From: Chloroflexota bacterium
GTDB lineage: Bacteria > Chloroflexota > Limnocylindria > QHBO01
Reading direction: 5' to 3'
Assembly (NCBI GenBank): GCA_013816405.1
Contig: JACDEL010000010.1
Span: 1 to 48,679, forward strand
DNA: 48,679 bases
Position 1 is the first letter of the stretch. The number at the start of each line of letters is the position of its first letter. A program made the position numbers and the translations under genes. Positions 25,983-33,433 of the stretch are shown piece after piece. The notes under the pieces were generated by a model, which did no database searches, had not been told where the DNA came from, and saw nothing but the letters and a program-made list of their open reading frames with translations.

Positions 25983-26948
25983 CTAGCGCGTGCCTGCGGT
26001 CGCGCTGCTGGTGGCTTCTGCGATCGGGACCTGGCCCAGGATCTCGCGAACGATGCCGTCCGGGTCAACCTCGCGCAGCGATGCCTGGCTCTTCACGATC
26101 AGCCGATGCCCAAGGACCGCCACGGCCAGGTGCTTGATGTCGTCGGGGATCACGTAGTCGCGCCCGTCGAGGGATGCCAGCGCCTGCCCGGCTCGGTACA
26201 GGTTGATGGAGCCGCGTGGCGAGGCACCGAGGTAGACGTCCGCATGCTCCCGGGTGGCGCCGGTCAGCCGCACGATGTACTCGGCAACTGCTTGGTCGAC
26301 GTAGATCTCCTTGACCGCCGCCTGCATCTCCCGCAGCTCTTCGAGGTCCATGACCTGCTGCAGCTCGTCGATCGGGTGCTTCCGCTTCTGCTCGTCCAGG
26401 ATGACGATCTCCTCCATCGCCTTCGGATAGCCGAGGCGCAGGCGAATCATGAAGCGGTCCAGCTGCGCCTCCGGCAGTGCGAAGGTGCCCTCGTATTCGA
26501 TCGGGTTCTGGGTGGCGATCACCAGGAACGGGGTGGGCATCAGGTGGCTGACGCCGTCGATCGTCGCCTGGCGCTCCTCCATGCATTCCAGCAGGGCGCT
26601 CTGGGTCTTCGGCGTGGCCCGGTTGATCTCATCGGCCAGCACCACCTGGGCCATGATCGGTCCAGGTCGGAACTCGAACTCCTGCGTCTTCTGGTTGAAG
26701 ATCGAGAGGCCCGTGACGTCCGACGGCAGGAGGTCCGGCGTGAACTGGATGCGACGGAATGTGCAGCCGATGCTTCGGCTGAGCGCCTTGGCCAGCATCG
26801 TCTTGCCGACGCCTGGCACATCCTCGATCAGGATGTGCCCCTCGCACAGCAGCGCCACCAGCGCCATCCGCACTTCCGCGTGCTTGCCGACGATGACGCG
26901 CTCGACATTGGCGACCACGCGCTCCGCCGACTCCTTGACACTCTTCAC
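25983..26948 (-). CDS. MoxR-family AAA+ ATPase
   Basis: A 321-residue ATPase beginning at GTG 26948 after GGGGAG; longer readings to 27002 have no ribosome binding site. Walker [10 protein letters not shown] (about 42-50), Walker [27 protein letters not shown], sensor 1 [26 protein letters not shown], and the lid-domain [18 protein letters not shown] are intact. MoxR ATPases work as chaperones that remodel or activate partner proteins carrying VWA/DUF58 domains. First gene of the moxR-DUF58-transglutaminase unit. Confidence 0.92.
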   Translation of the reverse strand: MKSVKESAERVVANVERVIVGKHAEVRMALVALLCEGHILIEDVPGVGKTMLAKALSRSIGCTFRRIQFTPDLLPSDVTGLSIFNQKTQEFEFRPGPIMAQVVLADEINRATPKTQSALLECMEERQATIDGVSHLMPTPFLVIATQNPIEYEGTFALPEAQLDRFMIRLRLGYPKAMEEIVILDEQKRKHPIDELQQVMDLEELREMQAAVKEIYVDQAVAEYIVRLTGATREHADVYLGASPRGSINLYRAGQALASLDGRDYVIPDDIKHLAVAVLGHRLIVKSQASLREVDPDGIVREILGQVPIAEATSSATAGTR

Positions 26949-27042
26949 CGCGGAGACTCCCCTTGATGCGAGCCAGCGGGCGTGTCCGCCCGCGCCGAAC
27001 AATACCCCAGCGCGCCGTCCACCGGGGCATTGGCGCCTGGGT

Positions 27043-28590
27043 TCAGCCGCCGGTGCCGACGAGCTTCAGCCACTCGGCCATCACCGCCCCGCCGATCGGA
27101 GCGGCGTGCCCCGAGCCGCTTCCGCCTCCCTCGACGATGACCGCGACCGCGATCGAGGCCAGGGCGGCGTCCTGGGCGGGAGCGAAGCCGATGAACCACG
27201 AATGCGGCTTGAGGCCGGGACCGCGTTCCGCCGTACCGGTCTTGCCGGCCGTTTGAACCCCGGAGACGCCGAAGCGCGTCACGTCACCTGCCCCCGCGTA
27301 GAGCTTTCCGATCGGTCCGAGGACCGCGTCGATCATCGCCCGCCGGACCTGATCCGCAACGCCCGACGAGATCGCCGGGTTGCCCCGTCCGCCGCCGTAC
27401 GACTCGAGCACGCTGTCGGTTGGCCCGGCGGCCGGCGTTGCCGCGTGGCTGCGCAGGTCGCGCACCACGTACGGCTGGGGAACGGCACCGTGGTTGGCGA
27501 TGGTCGCGGCCATTAGGGCCATCTGCATCGGCGTGACGGAGACAGCTGCCTGCCCGAAGGCGGCGCTGGCGAGCTCCACCTCGTCCCGGAACGGAGCGCA
27601 GCCGCCATCGGCCCGTGCCGAGACATATGAAGGGTCGATTGGCAGGCCGCGGACATCCGAGCCGATGCGCAGCGCCTGGCAGAAGCCGAAGCGACGCGCA
27701 TAGTCGAGGTAGCGCGCGGCGCCGAGCTCCAGGCCGACGTGCGCGAAGTAGATGTTGCTGGACACCTGCAGAGCCGGCGACAGATCCCACAGCGCCGGTG
27801 CCACCGGCGCAAGGTCGTGCTCGCGGATCGTGAAGCCATTCACCACGAACCCTTCCACCTCCTCCCGGGGCTGATCCGTGAAGGTGGTCTGCGGCGTGAT
27901 CGCACCGGCGTCGAGGGCGGCCGACGCTGTCAGCACCTTCATGATCGAGCCCGGCGTGTAATGGCCCTGCCGGCTCCGATCCAGGAACGGATTGTCGGCA
28001 GCGCCTGCCACCGCGTCGAAGGCCGCCTGCGCCGTGGCCGGGTCACCGGAGAAGCCGGTCGCGTCGTAGGTGGGGTTGGAGACCATCGCCAGCACCGCCC
28101 CGGTGCGCGGGTCGATCGCCACGACCGCTCCGCGGTCGGCACCCAGCTGCGCGGCGGCGAAGTCCTGCAGGCGCTGGTCGATCGTGAGTGTCAGGTCGTG
28201 GGGCTCAGGCTGGCGGGCGAGGATGTCGTTCAGCAGGTCACGCAACGGATTCGGGTCAGTGCGGCCGGTGAGGACGTCATCCCAGGCCCGCTCCACGCCC
28301 GTCGCCCCGAAACGCAGGCTGGCGTACCCCAGCAGGTGCGTGAAGACTGGATCGGTATAGGTGCGCCGGCTGATCCCGTCCGTAACCACGCTCGACGCGA
28401 GCATGCGTCCCTGCGAGTCGAAGACCGAGCCGCGGGGCAGGCTGCGGCGCGTCGCGATGACCTGCGGGTTGTCCTGCCGCGTGGCGAGCGCCTGGGCGTC
28501 GAGCACCTGCCACCACACGAGCGCGCCTGAGACGCTGGCGAAGGCGAGCAGGAGGTACACGGACAGGCGACGGACGTTGGTTGCGATCAT
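27043..28590 (-). CDS. pbpA: Class B penicillin-binding protein (PbpA-like transpeptidase)
   Basis: A 515-residue protein with one N-terminal membrane anchor ([19 protein letters not shown]). Transpeptidase motifs are S215-I-M-K218, S277-S-N and K-T-G-T in [11 protein letters not shown]. The short N-terminal module with [21 protein letters not shown] fits actinobacterial PbpA-type proteins. It cross-links peptidoglycan outside the membrane with its cognate glycosyltransferase RodA/FtsW, whose gene overlaps it by 4 bases. No PASTA domains are present. Confidence 0.9.
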   Translation of the reverse strand: MIATNVRRLSVYLLLAFASVSGALVWWQVLDAQALATRQDNPQVIATRRSLPRGSVFDSQGRMLASSVVTDGISRRTYTDPVFTHLLGYASLRFGATGVERAWDDVLTGRTDPNPLRDLLNDILARQPEPHDLTLTIDQRLQDFAAAQLGADRGAVVAIDPRTGAVLAMVSNPTYDATGFSGDPATAQAAFDAVAGAADNPFLDRSRQGHYTPGSIMKVLTASAALDAGAITPQTTFTDQPREEVEGFVVNGFTIREHDLAPVAPALWDLSPALQVSSNIYFAHVGLELGAARYLDYARRFGFCQALRIGSDVRGLPIDPSYVSARADGGCAPFRDEVELASAAFGQAAVSVTPMQMALMAATIANHGAVPQPYVVRDLRSHAATPAAGPTDSVLESYGGGRGNPAISSGVADQVRRAMIDAVLGPIGKLYAGAGDVTRFGVSGVQTAGKTGTAERGPGLKPHSWFIGFAPAQDAALASIAVAVIVEGGGSGSGHAAPIGGAVMAEWLKLVGTGG

Positions 28591-29927
28591 TGCCCGCGTC
28601 CCTCGATCTGCGCATCGACGACAGAGCGGTGGCTGATCGCCAGCAGCAGGCCGACGATCACGAAGCAGGCGAGCAGGCTGGAGCCCCCGTAGCTGACGAA
28701 TGGGAAGGTGATGCCGGTTAACGGCACCAGCTTCACGTTGCCCGCGGCGATGATCAGGGTCTGCAGGCCCAGGCTGACGGTCAGGCCCACCGCCAGCATG
28801 GCGCTGAAGTCGTCACGCGCGAGCATCGCCGTGCGGAGGCCGCGGAAGACGAGGCACATCACCAGCGCCAGCAGGGCGAAGGCACCGATCAGCCCCAGCT
28901 CCTCGGCCACTGCCGCGAAGATGAAGTCGGTGGGCAGCGCCGGGATGGGAAGGTGCCCGGAGATCGTTGGCAGCCCCTGGCCAAGCCCCTCCCCGAAGAG
29001 GCCGCCGCGACCGAAGGCGTAGAGGGCCTGCACGGTCTGATAGCCCCGGTCGCTGGGGTCGACGAACGGGTCGATCCAGTTGTCGACCCGGATCCGGACA
29101 TGGCCGAACAGGTTGTAGGCGACGAAGGAGCCGGCGATGAAGAGGAGGATCCCCAGCAGGACATAGCTGCGCCGGCCGGTCGCCACGAAGAGCATCGTCA
29201 GAAAGATCCCCATGAAGAGAAGCGCCGTGCCCAGGTCGCGGCTGACGACGACGACGAGCATCACGATCACGAAGATCGCAATCATCGGCAGCAGGTAGGG
29301 CAGCGGCGGGACGCTGAATGGGCCGATGCGCGCGCTGGCGCCCGCCAGCAGGGTCCGCTTCTCGGCCAGGTAGCCGGCGATGAAGATGACGAGCACCACC
29401 TTGATCGCCTCGCCGGGCTGGAAGCCGATCGGTCCCAGGAAGATCCATAGCCGCGCGCCGTTCACCTCGCGGCCGAACAGGAAGGTGATCACCAGCAGCA
29501 GGGTCCCCGCCAGCGCCCAGGTGTACTTGTAGTGCCGCAGCACGCCATCGTCCCGAAACCGGCCGGCCAGCAGGACCATCGCGCTGACGCCGACCCCGAA
29601 CCAGAGCAGCTGCGTGGTCGCCATCCCGAACCGGACGCCGAAGGCATCGGTGCCCAGCAGCTCCTGCGGGAGGCGATTCAGCATCACGATCCCGATCCCC
29701 CCCATCGTCGCCACGCAGGGCAGCAGCAGCTCATCACCGCGGTTGCCGACCAGGCGCAGCGCCAGGTGTGCGCCAAGCATCAGGCCGACATAGCCGATCG
29801 CCACAGCCATCGGTCCGGGATCGAGCGTGCTCGTCTGGGCGATGTGGGTGACGGCAAAGCCAAGCGGAACCAGGATCACCAGTGGCAGAAGGAGGCGCAG
29901 CTCCAGCGGACGCGGGACGGCGTGCAT
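28587..29927 (-). CDS. rodA: FtsW/RodA/SpoVE family peptidoglycan glycosyltransferase
   Basis: A 446-residue polytopic protein with about ten or more hydrophobic segments. Diagnostic pieces are GVNGARLWI-like REVNGARLWIFLGPIGFQPGEAIKVVLVIF, and the C-terminal FIFAAVAEELGLIGAF and GNVKLVPLTGITFPFVSYGGSSLLA. The SEDS family polymerises lipid II. The first helix-rich part is longer than in E. coli RodA, as in actinobacterial members. It shares overlaps with both the FHA gene (TGATG) and the PBP gene, giving one transcription unit. Confidence 0.93.
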   Translation of the reverse strand: MHAVPRPLELRLLLPLVILVPLGFAVTHIAQTSTLDPGPMAVAIGYVGLMLGAHLALRLVGNRGDELLLPCVATMGGIGIVMLNRLPQELLGTDAFGVRFGMATTQLLWFGVGVSAMVLLAGRFRDDGVLRHYKYTWALAGTLLLVITFLFGREVNGARLWIFLGPIGFQPGEAIKVVLVIFIAGYLAEKRTLLAGASARIGPFSVPPLPYLLPMIAIFVIVMLVVVVSRDLGTALLFMGIFLTMLFVATGRRSYVLLGILLFIAGSFVAYNLFGHVRIRVDNWIDPFVDPSDRGYQTVQALYAFGRGGLFGEGLGQGLPTISGHLPIPALPTDFIFAAVAEELGLIGAFALLALVMCLVFRGLRTAMLARDDFSAMLAVGLTVSLGLQTLIIAAGNVKLVPLTGITFPFVSYGGSSLLACFVIVGLLLAISHRSVVDAQIEGRGQ

Positions 29928-30370
29928 CAGCGCTCCAGGCGCATCCGGACCCGACCGATCGTCAGCTCGTCGCCGAACGAGAGCGCCACCGGCCGATCGA
30001 TACGATGGCCGTTTACATACGTCCCGTTGGTGCTTCCCTGGTCCTCGATGAACCAGCTCCGCCCACGGAAGGTCAGCATCGCGTGCAGGCCGCTCACGAA
30101 GTCGTCGTCGATGAAGATGGTGCTGTTGACTTCGCGGCCGATGGAGTTGATCGGTCCCAGGGCGATCGCGCTGCCGAGCGCCGGTTCGTCGGCGGGCGAC
30201 TCGACGACCGACAGCCTCCCGATCCCCGACTGGCTTGCCATCTGGGTAACCTCGGCGCTGCGCAGGTCGCGCAGCAGGGCGCGCGAGAAGCCGATGAGGA
30301 TGAGGTAGAGGAGGGCAAGGAAGCCGAGCTGGAGGACGAGGAGCAGGATCCGGAGGACCTCACCGGTCAT
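29927..30370 (-). CDS. fhaB: FHA domain protein with N-terminal membrane helix (FhaB-like)
   Basis: A 147-residue protein. Residues 5-25 form a membrane helix (LRILLLVLQLGFLALLYLILIGF) and residues 65-145 an FHA domain with the phosphothreonine-binding pattern: SIGREVNSTIFIDDDFVSGLHAML and EDQGSTNGTYVNGHRI. FhaB/FipA in mycobacteria links FtsZ/FtsQ and the septal machinery to Ser/Thr kinases. Both its start and its stop overlap neighbours by the TGATG arrangement. Confidence 0.85.
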   Translation of the reverse strand: MTGEVLRILLLVLQLGFLALLYLILIGFSRALLRDLRSAEVTQMASQSGIGRLSVVESPADEPALGSAIALGPINSIGREVNSTIFIDDDFVSGLHAMLTFRGRSWFIEDQGSTNGTYVNGHRIDRPVALSFGDELTIGRVRMRLER

Positions 30371-31125
30371 CAGCCAACCTGGAATTCGATCTCGGTGCTG
30401 CCGATCTGGATCCTGTCGCCCGGCCCCAGCGCCACCTCGCTCACGGGCTGCCCGTTGATCCACGAGCCGTTGCGGCTGCCCAGGTCGGCCAGGCTGTATG
30501 CGCCGTGCTGGAGCTTGAGCTGGCAGTGGTGGCGGCTCACCTCCGGGTCGTCGACGATCACGTCGTTGTCGCTGGCGCGGCCGATGCCGATCAGCGCTCC
30601 ACCCAGGTCGAAGCGGACGCGCGGGGCACCGTTGGTGTGGACGAGCAGAAAGGCGCGTGAAGCCGAATCGGGGGTCGCCGGCGCGCTGCCCGATCGCGCC
30701 AGCACCATCGTCTGGTCCGATGGCTGCGCGGGCATCGTCTCGGGGATCGGCTCACCCGCCACGTCCACGACGTTCGCCGCTACGCGCACATCGCCGCGTG
30801 GCACGGCCGGATCGGCGACGAGGGTGACGGTGGGTCGGGCCACCAGCTGGTAGTGCTCGCGGCGAGCGCGCGACGCAGCGCCATGCGCGAGATCGTCCTC
30901 GAGGGACCCGCGGTACGGCTCGAACTCCGCGAAGTCGGCCGGGTGCAGATGCAGGTCATACCGGTTCGGGACGATGATCCCGGCCGCACTGAACGCCTTG
31001 CCGGTGTCCATCGCCCGCTCGATTCGCTTCGTGAGCAACACCGGCTGGAGGGTCGCACCGAGCCGTCCGGCCGGCGCCTCGAAGAGCCGCTCGAGGAAGG
31101 ACTCGACCCGCGCGATGATGCCCAT
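30370..31125 (-). CDS. fhaA: DUF3662-FHA protein (FhaA-like)
   Basis: A 251-residue protein with an N-terminal DUF3662 domain (MGIIARVESFLERLFEAPAG, IVPNRYDLHLHPADFAEF) and a C-terminal FHA domain (GIGRASDNDVIVDDPEVSRHHCQ, ADLGSRNGSWINGQPV). In actinobacteria FhaA binds phosphorylated MviN/MurJ to control lipid II export. Its linker is shorter than in mycobacterial FhaA. First gene of the fhaA-fhaB-rodA-pbpA unit; the Ser/Thr phosphatase and kinases that usually follow in actinobacteria are absent here. Confidence 0.88.
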   Translation of the reverse strand: MGIIARVESFLERLFEAPAGRLGATLQPVLLTKRIERAMDTGKAFSAAGIIVPNRYDLHLHPADFAEFEPYRGSLEDDLAHGAASRARREHYQLVARPTVTLVADPAVPRGDVRVAANVVDVAGEPIPETMPAQPSDQTMVLARSGSAPATPDSASRAFLLVHTNGAPRVRFDLGGALIGIGRASDNDVIVDDPEVSRHHCQLKLQHGAYSLADLGSRNGSWINGQPVSEVALGPGDRIQIGSTEIEFQVG

Positions 31126-31237
31126 CGCCCGATCCTAGCACGGGCTGAGACCAGCTCCAGCGAGCGTGAGGAACGGGGTACCAACGGCGCGCGCGAAGGT
31201 ACCAAAGCGTCCGTGGGGACGAGCGGGCACCTCTCGG

Positions 31238-31243
31238 TATACT
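31238..31243 (+). promoter_or_regulatory. Putative -10 element (TATACT) upstream of zinc-ribbon gene
   Basis: TATACT lies about 46 bases before the ATG at 31290. About 60 bases further upstream, GGTACCAA occurs twice (31179 and 31199 region) as a direct repeat 20 bases apart, a possible binding site that recalls the GGTACCAA/TTGGTACC palindrome near 40.9 kb. Confidence 0.4.
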
Positions 31244-31289
31244 CGAGACCCTGTAGTTGTTCACCGAACCGGATGCCGATTTGACCACG

Positions 31290-32306
31290 ATGCTCGACAC
31301 GCTGACCGAATCCTTCTGCGAGCGCTGCGGAACTCGCTACGAGTTCGGCGCGCCCAAGAAGCTCACGTCGATCCGCAAGACGCGCGGGGTGATCTCCGGG
31401 CTCAAGAACTACATCATGAGCCAGGACTCCCTGTCCGACTCCGTCAACGACGCCATGCGCTCCCAGGCGGAGGGGCTGGCGGCCAGGCAGCTGGATGCCT
31501 TCCACACGTCGTTCAGCTTCTGCATCAACTGCCGGCAATACACGTGCGTCAACTGCTGGAACAGCGCCGCCGGGCTGTGCCAGAGCTGCGAGCCCCTCAC
31601 CGACGTCGCGCCAACCGCGCACTGGTCGGCCGACATGGAGGCTGCGACCGCGTGGCCGGCCAGCGACCTAACCGAGCCACTCCAGCTCACGAGCCTGGAG
31701 ATGGCGGAGCCCACGATCGTGGACCCGCAGCCCAAGCCTGTGGTGGTGGAGGCCGAGCCGGAGCCGGAGCCTGTGGTGGTGGAGGCCGAGCCGGAGCCCG
31801 AGCCGATGGTCGTCGAAGCCGAGCCCGAGCCGGAGCCCGAACCGATGGTCGTCGAAGCCGAGCCCGAGCCGGAGCCCGAGCCGATGGTCGTCGAAGCCGA
31901 GGCCGCGCCGGAGCCCGCGCCACCGCCGATCAAGCCCCTACGGCCGATCGCTGACACCTTCGTCCACATTCCGCGCCCAGCTCCCGAGCCCCGCGATGCC
32001 GCGGCGCTCGCCGCCGACAGCGACGCGCTTGCCGCCCGGCGCGCGAAACTCGACGTGCTGGGGCTGGGCGATCCGGGAGAAGGCCCTGTCGGTCCGGAGC
32101 GAAAGGTGCTCCCCTACCGGTCCAGTGGGGCCGCGACACCGGTCGCCCGCCTCGCCGGCGGCGCGTTCTGGGATGCCTCGGCTCGCGAGGTCGCGAGCGC
32201 CATCAGCCAGGTTGGCGTGCGCAGCTGCGCCCAGTGCGAGCTGTCATTGTCGGCAACGGCGCGCTTCTGCCGCCGTTGCGGCCACCCCCAGGCCCAGTCG
32301 GCCTAG
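31290..32306 (+). CDS. Multi-zinc-ribbon protein with Glu-Pro repeat linker
   Basis: A 338-residue protein. It has an N-terminal C-x2-C (FCERCGTRYEFG), a cysteine-rich cluster near residue 80-102 (CINCRQYTCVNCWNSAAGLC followed by QSC), a 60-residue acidic linker of repeated VVEAEPEPEP units, and a C-terminal zinc ribbon CAQC...CRRCG. Four cysteine pairs or more predict several bound Zn ions. The rigid Glu-Pro linker would hold the two metal-binding ends apart. Start at ATG 31290 lacks a clear Shine-Dalgarno; TTG 31257 is an alternative. Function unknown; a scaffold or membrane-adjacent regulator is possible. Confidence 0.65.
   Translation: MLDTLTESFCERCGTRYEFGAPKKLTSIRKTRGVISGLKNYIMSQDSLSDSVNDAMRSQAEGLAARQLDAFHTSFSFCINCRQYTCVNCWNSAAGLCQSCEPLTDVAPTAHWSADMEAATAWPASDLTEPLQLTSLEMAEPTIVDPQPKPVVVEAEPEPEPVVVEAEPEPEPMVVEAEPEPEPEPMVVEAEPEPEPEPMVVEAEAAPEPAPPPIKPLRPIADTFVHIPRPAPEPRDAAALAADSDALAARRAKLDVLGLGDPGEGPVGPERKVLPYRSSGAATPVARLAGGAFWDASAREVASAISQVGVRSCAQCELSLSATARFCRRCGHPQAQSA
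31740..31925 (+). repeat. In-frame tandem repeat encoding VVEAEPEPEP units
   Basis: Four to five units of about 30-42 bases, built on GTGGTGGAGGCCGAG and GAGCCGGAGCCC, encode the Glu-Pro linker of the zinc-ribbon protein. Unit number could vary between strains by replication slippage. Confidence 0.8.
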
Positions 32307-32641
32307 TCGCTCCCGCCCTCACTCTTGCCGGGGCCGTCGCCGGTCTTGGGGGCCGAGCCCTTGTCCCCGGCGCCGCCATCGGCCGACGACGGAACCGCCG
32401 CGCCCGCCTCTCCCGATCCGGTAGAGCCAGACCGGCCCGAGCCTGCGACGCTGCCCGAGGATGCGGAGCGCGAATCGGTCTTGTAGAACCCACCCCCCTT
32501 GAAGATGATCCCGGTGGGGTGGAAGACCCGTCGGAGCTGGCCGCCGCAACGCTCACACTCGGTCGGGCCATCCTCGAGCATCGAGTGGACCACCTCGGTG
32601 ATGAAGCCGCAGCTGCGGCACTGGTAGTCGTAGGTTGGCAC
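32303..32641 (-). CDS. FmdB-family zinc-ribbon protein
   Basis: A 112-residue protein. From GTG 32641 it reads PTYDYQCRSCGFITEVVH, then CERCGGQLRRVFHPTGIIFKGGGFYKTD, the standard FmdB zinc ribbon with two CxxC pairs and the terminal FKGGGFYKTD motif. The remaining half is a low-complexity Ser/Gly tail. FmdB proteins are small regulators of unclear mechanism. It lies 13 bases after the 244-residue gene and its stop overlaps that of the converging multi-zinc-ribbon gene. Confidence 0.82.
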   Translation of the reverse strand: MPTYDYQCRSCGFITEVVHSMLEDGPTECERCGGQLRRVFHPTGIIFKGGGFYKTDSRSASSGSVAGSGRSGSTGSGEAGAAVPSSADGGAGDKGSAPKTGDGPGKSEGGSD

Positions 32642-32654
32642 GGCGAACCGAGGC

Positions 32655-33389
32655 TCAGGCCTCGCGGCCAACCTTGCGCATCCCGCACTTCGGACAGTAG
32701 AACGCGTCTGTGCCCGATTCGAATCCGCAGTGCGCGCAGACCGAGCCGCCGCGCTCGGGACCGGTCGCCGCGCGTGTGGCGGCAGCCGCCGCCCCGAGGC
32801 TGTGGCCGGTTGCTCGAACCTGTTGGTACAGCGAGCTCAGCAGGCGGCGCGCCGTGCGCTCGGTGTCCCCGCGCTGGCCCTTCCCCCCCCAACCGACGAC
32901 AGCCCGCACGATCAGGTCGCCGGAGATCTCGTCCCAGTGGCTTGCCAGCCCGCCCACGATCGCGGCGTAGTCGGGGTAGCCGCTCGTGTCGGTCTCGCCC
33001 TGGAGCAGCGCGACGGCGAGGCTGTCGACCGTCATGTCGACGGCATCGGTCGATTCGAGCACGTAGAGGGCATGCAGAGCGACCGGGCTGACCGTCGAGC
33101 GCGCAGCAATCCACTGCTGAAGCTCAGGAAGTCGCTCGATGGAGGGGGCGGCATCGGCCAGCTCGTGGCTGACCGGGTCGAGCACCTCGACCGGCCCCTC
33201 CGCCAGCGGCTCCACGACCGATGGCAGCATGGTCTTCATGCGCGGGTCCGCAGGGAGGCGCAGGCCATCGCTGCTCCTCGCCAGGAAGGCCAGCTTGAGG
33301 CTGTACTCCTGGGCCGTGATCTCCTCGATGAAGGGGGTCGGCGGAGGTGGAGGCGCGACCTCCTTGTTGCGTCGGCGGAGGAAGGACAT
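32655..33389 (-). CDS. Uncharacterised helical protein with C-terminal zinc ribbon
   Basis: A 244-residue protein beginning MSFLRRRNKEV with a proline stretch, then predicted helices (EITAQEYSLKLAFLARSSDG; ALHALYVLESTDAVDMTVDSLAVALLQ) and a C-terminal zinc ribbon CAHCGFESGTDAFYCPKCG. No family recognised. Three zinc-ribbon genes lie side by side here (31.3-33.4 kb), which suggests related roles. It starts 45 bases after the valS stop and may be transcribed with it. Confidence 0.6.
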   Translation of the reverse strand: MSFLRRRNKEVAPPPPPTPFIEEITAQEYSLKLAFLARSSDGLRLPADPRMKTMLPSVVEPLAEGPVEVLDPVSHELADAAPSIERLPELQQWIAARSTVSPVALHALYVLESTDAVDMTVDSLAVALLQGETDTSGYPDYAAIVGGLASHWDEISGDLIVRAVVGWGGKGQRGDTERTARRLLSSLYQQVRATGHSLGAAAAATRAATGPERGGSVCAHCGFESGTDAFYCPKCGMRKVGREA

Positions 33390-33433
33390 CGACCGATTCT
33401 AGCAGCGGAGCCCGCGGACTCCCCATGCACGCA

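Noticed and set aside
31740-31925. Minus-strand frame rich in RAPARARLRRPS repeats
   Set aside because: It is the antisense reading of the Glu-Pro repeat and reflects only the DNA repeat.
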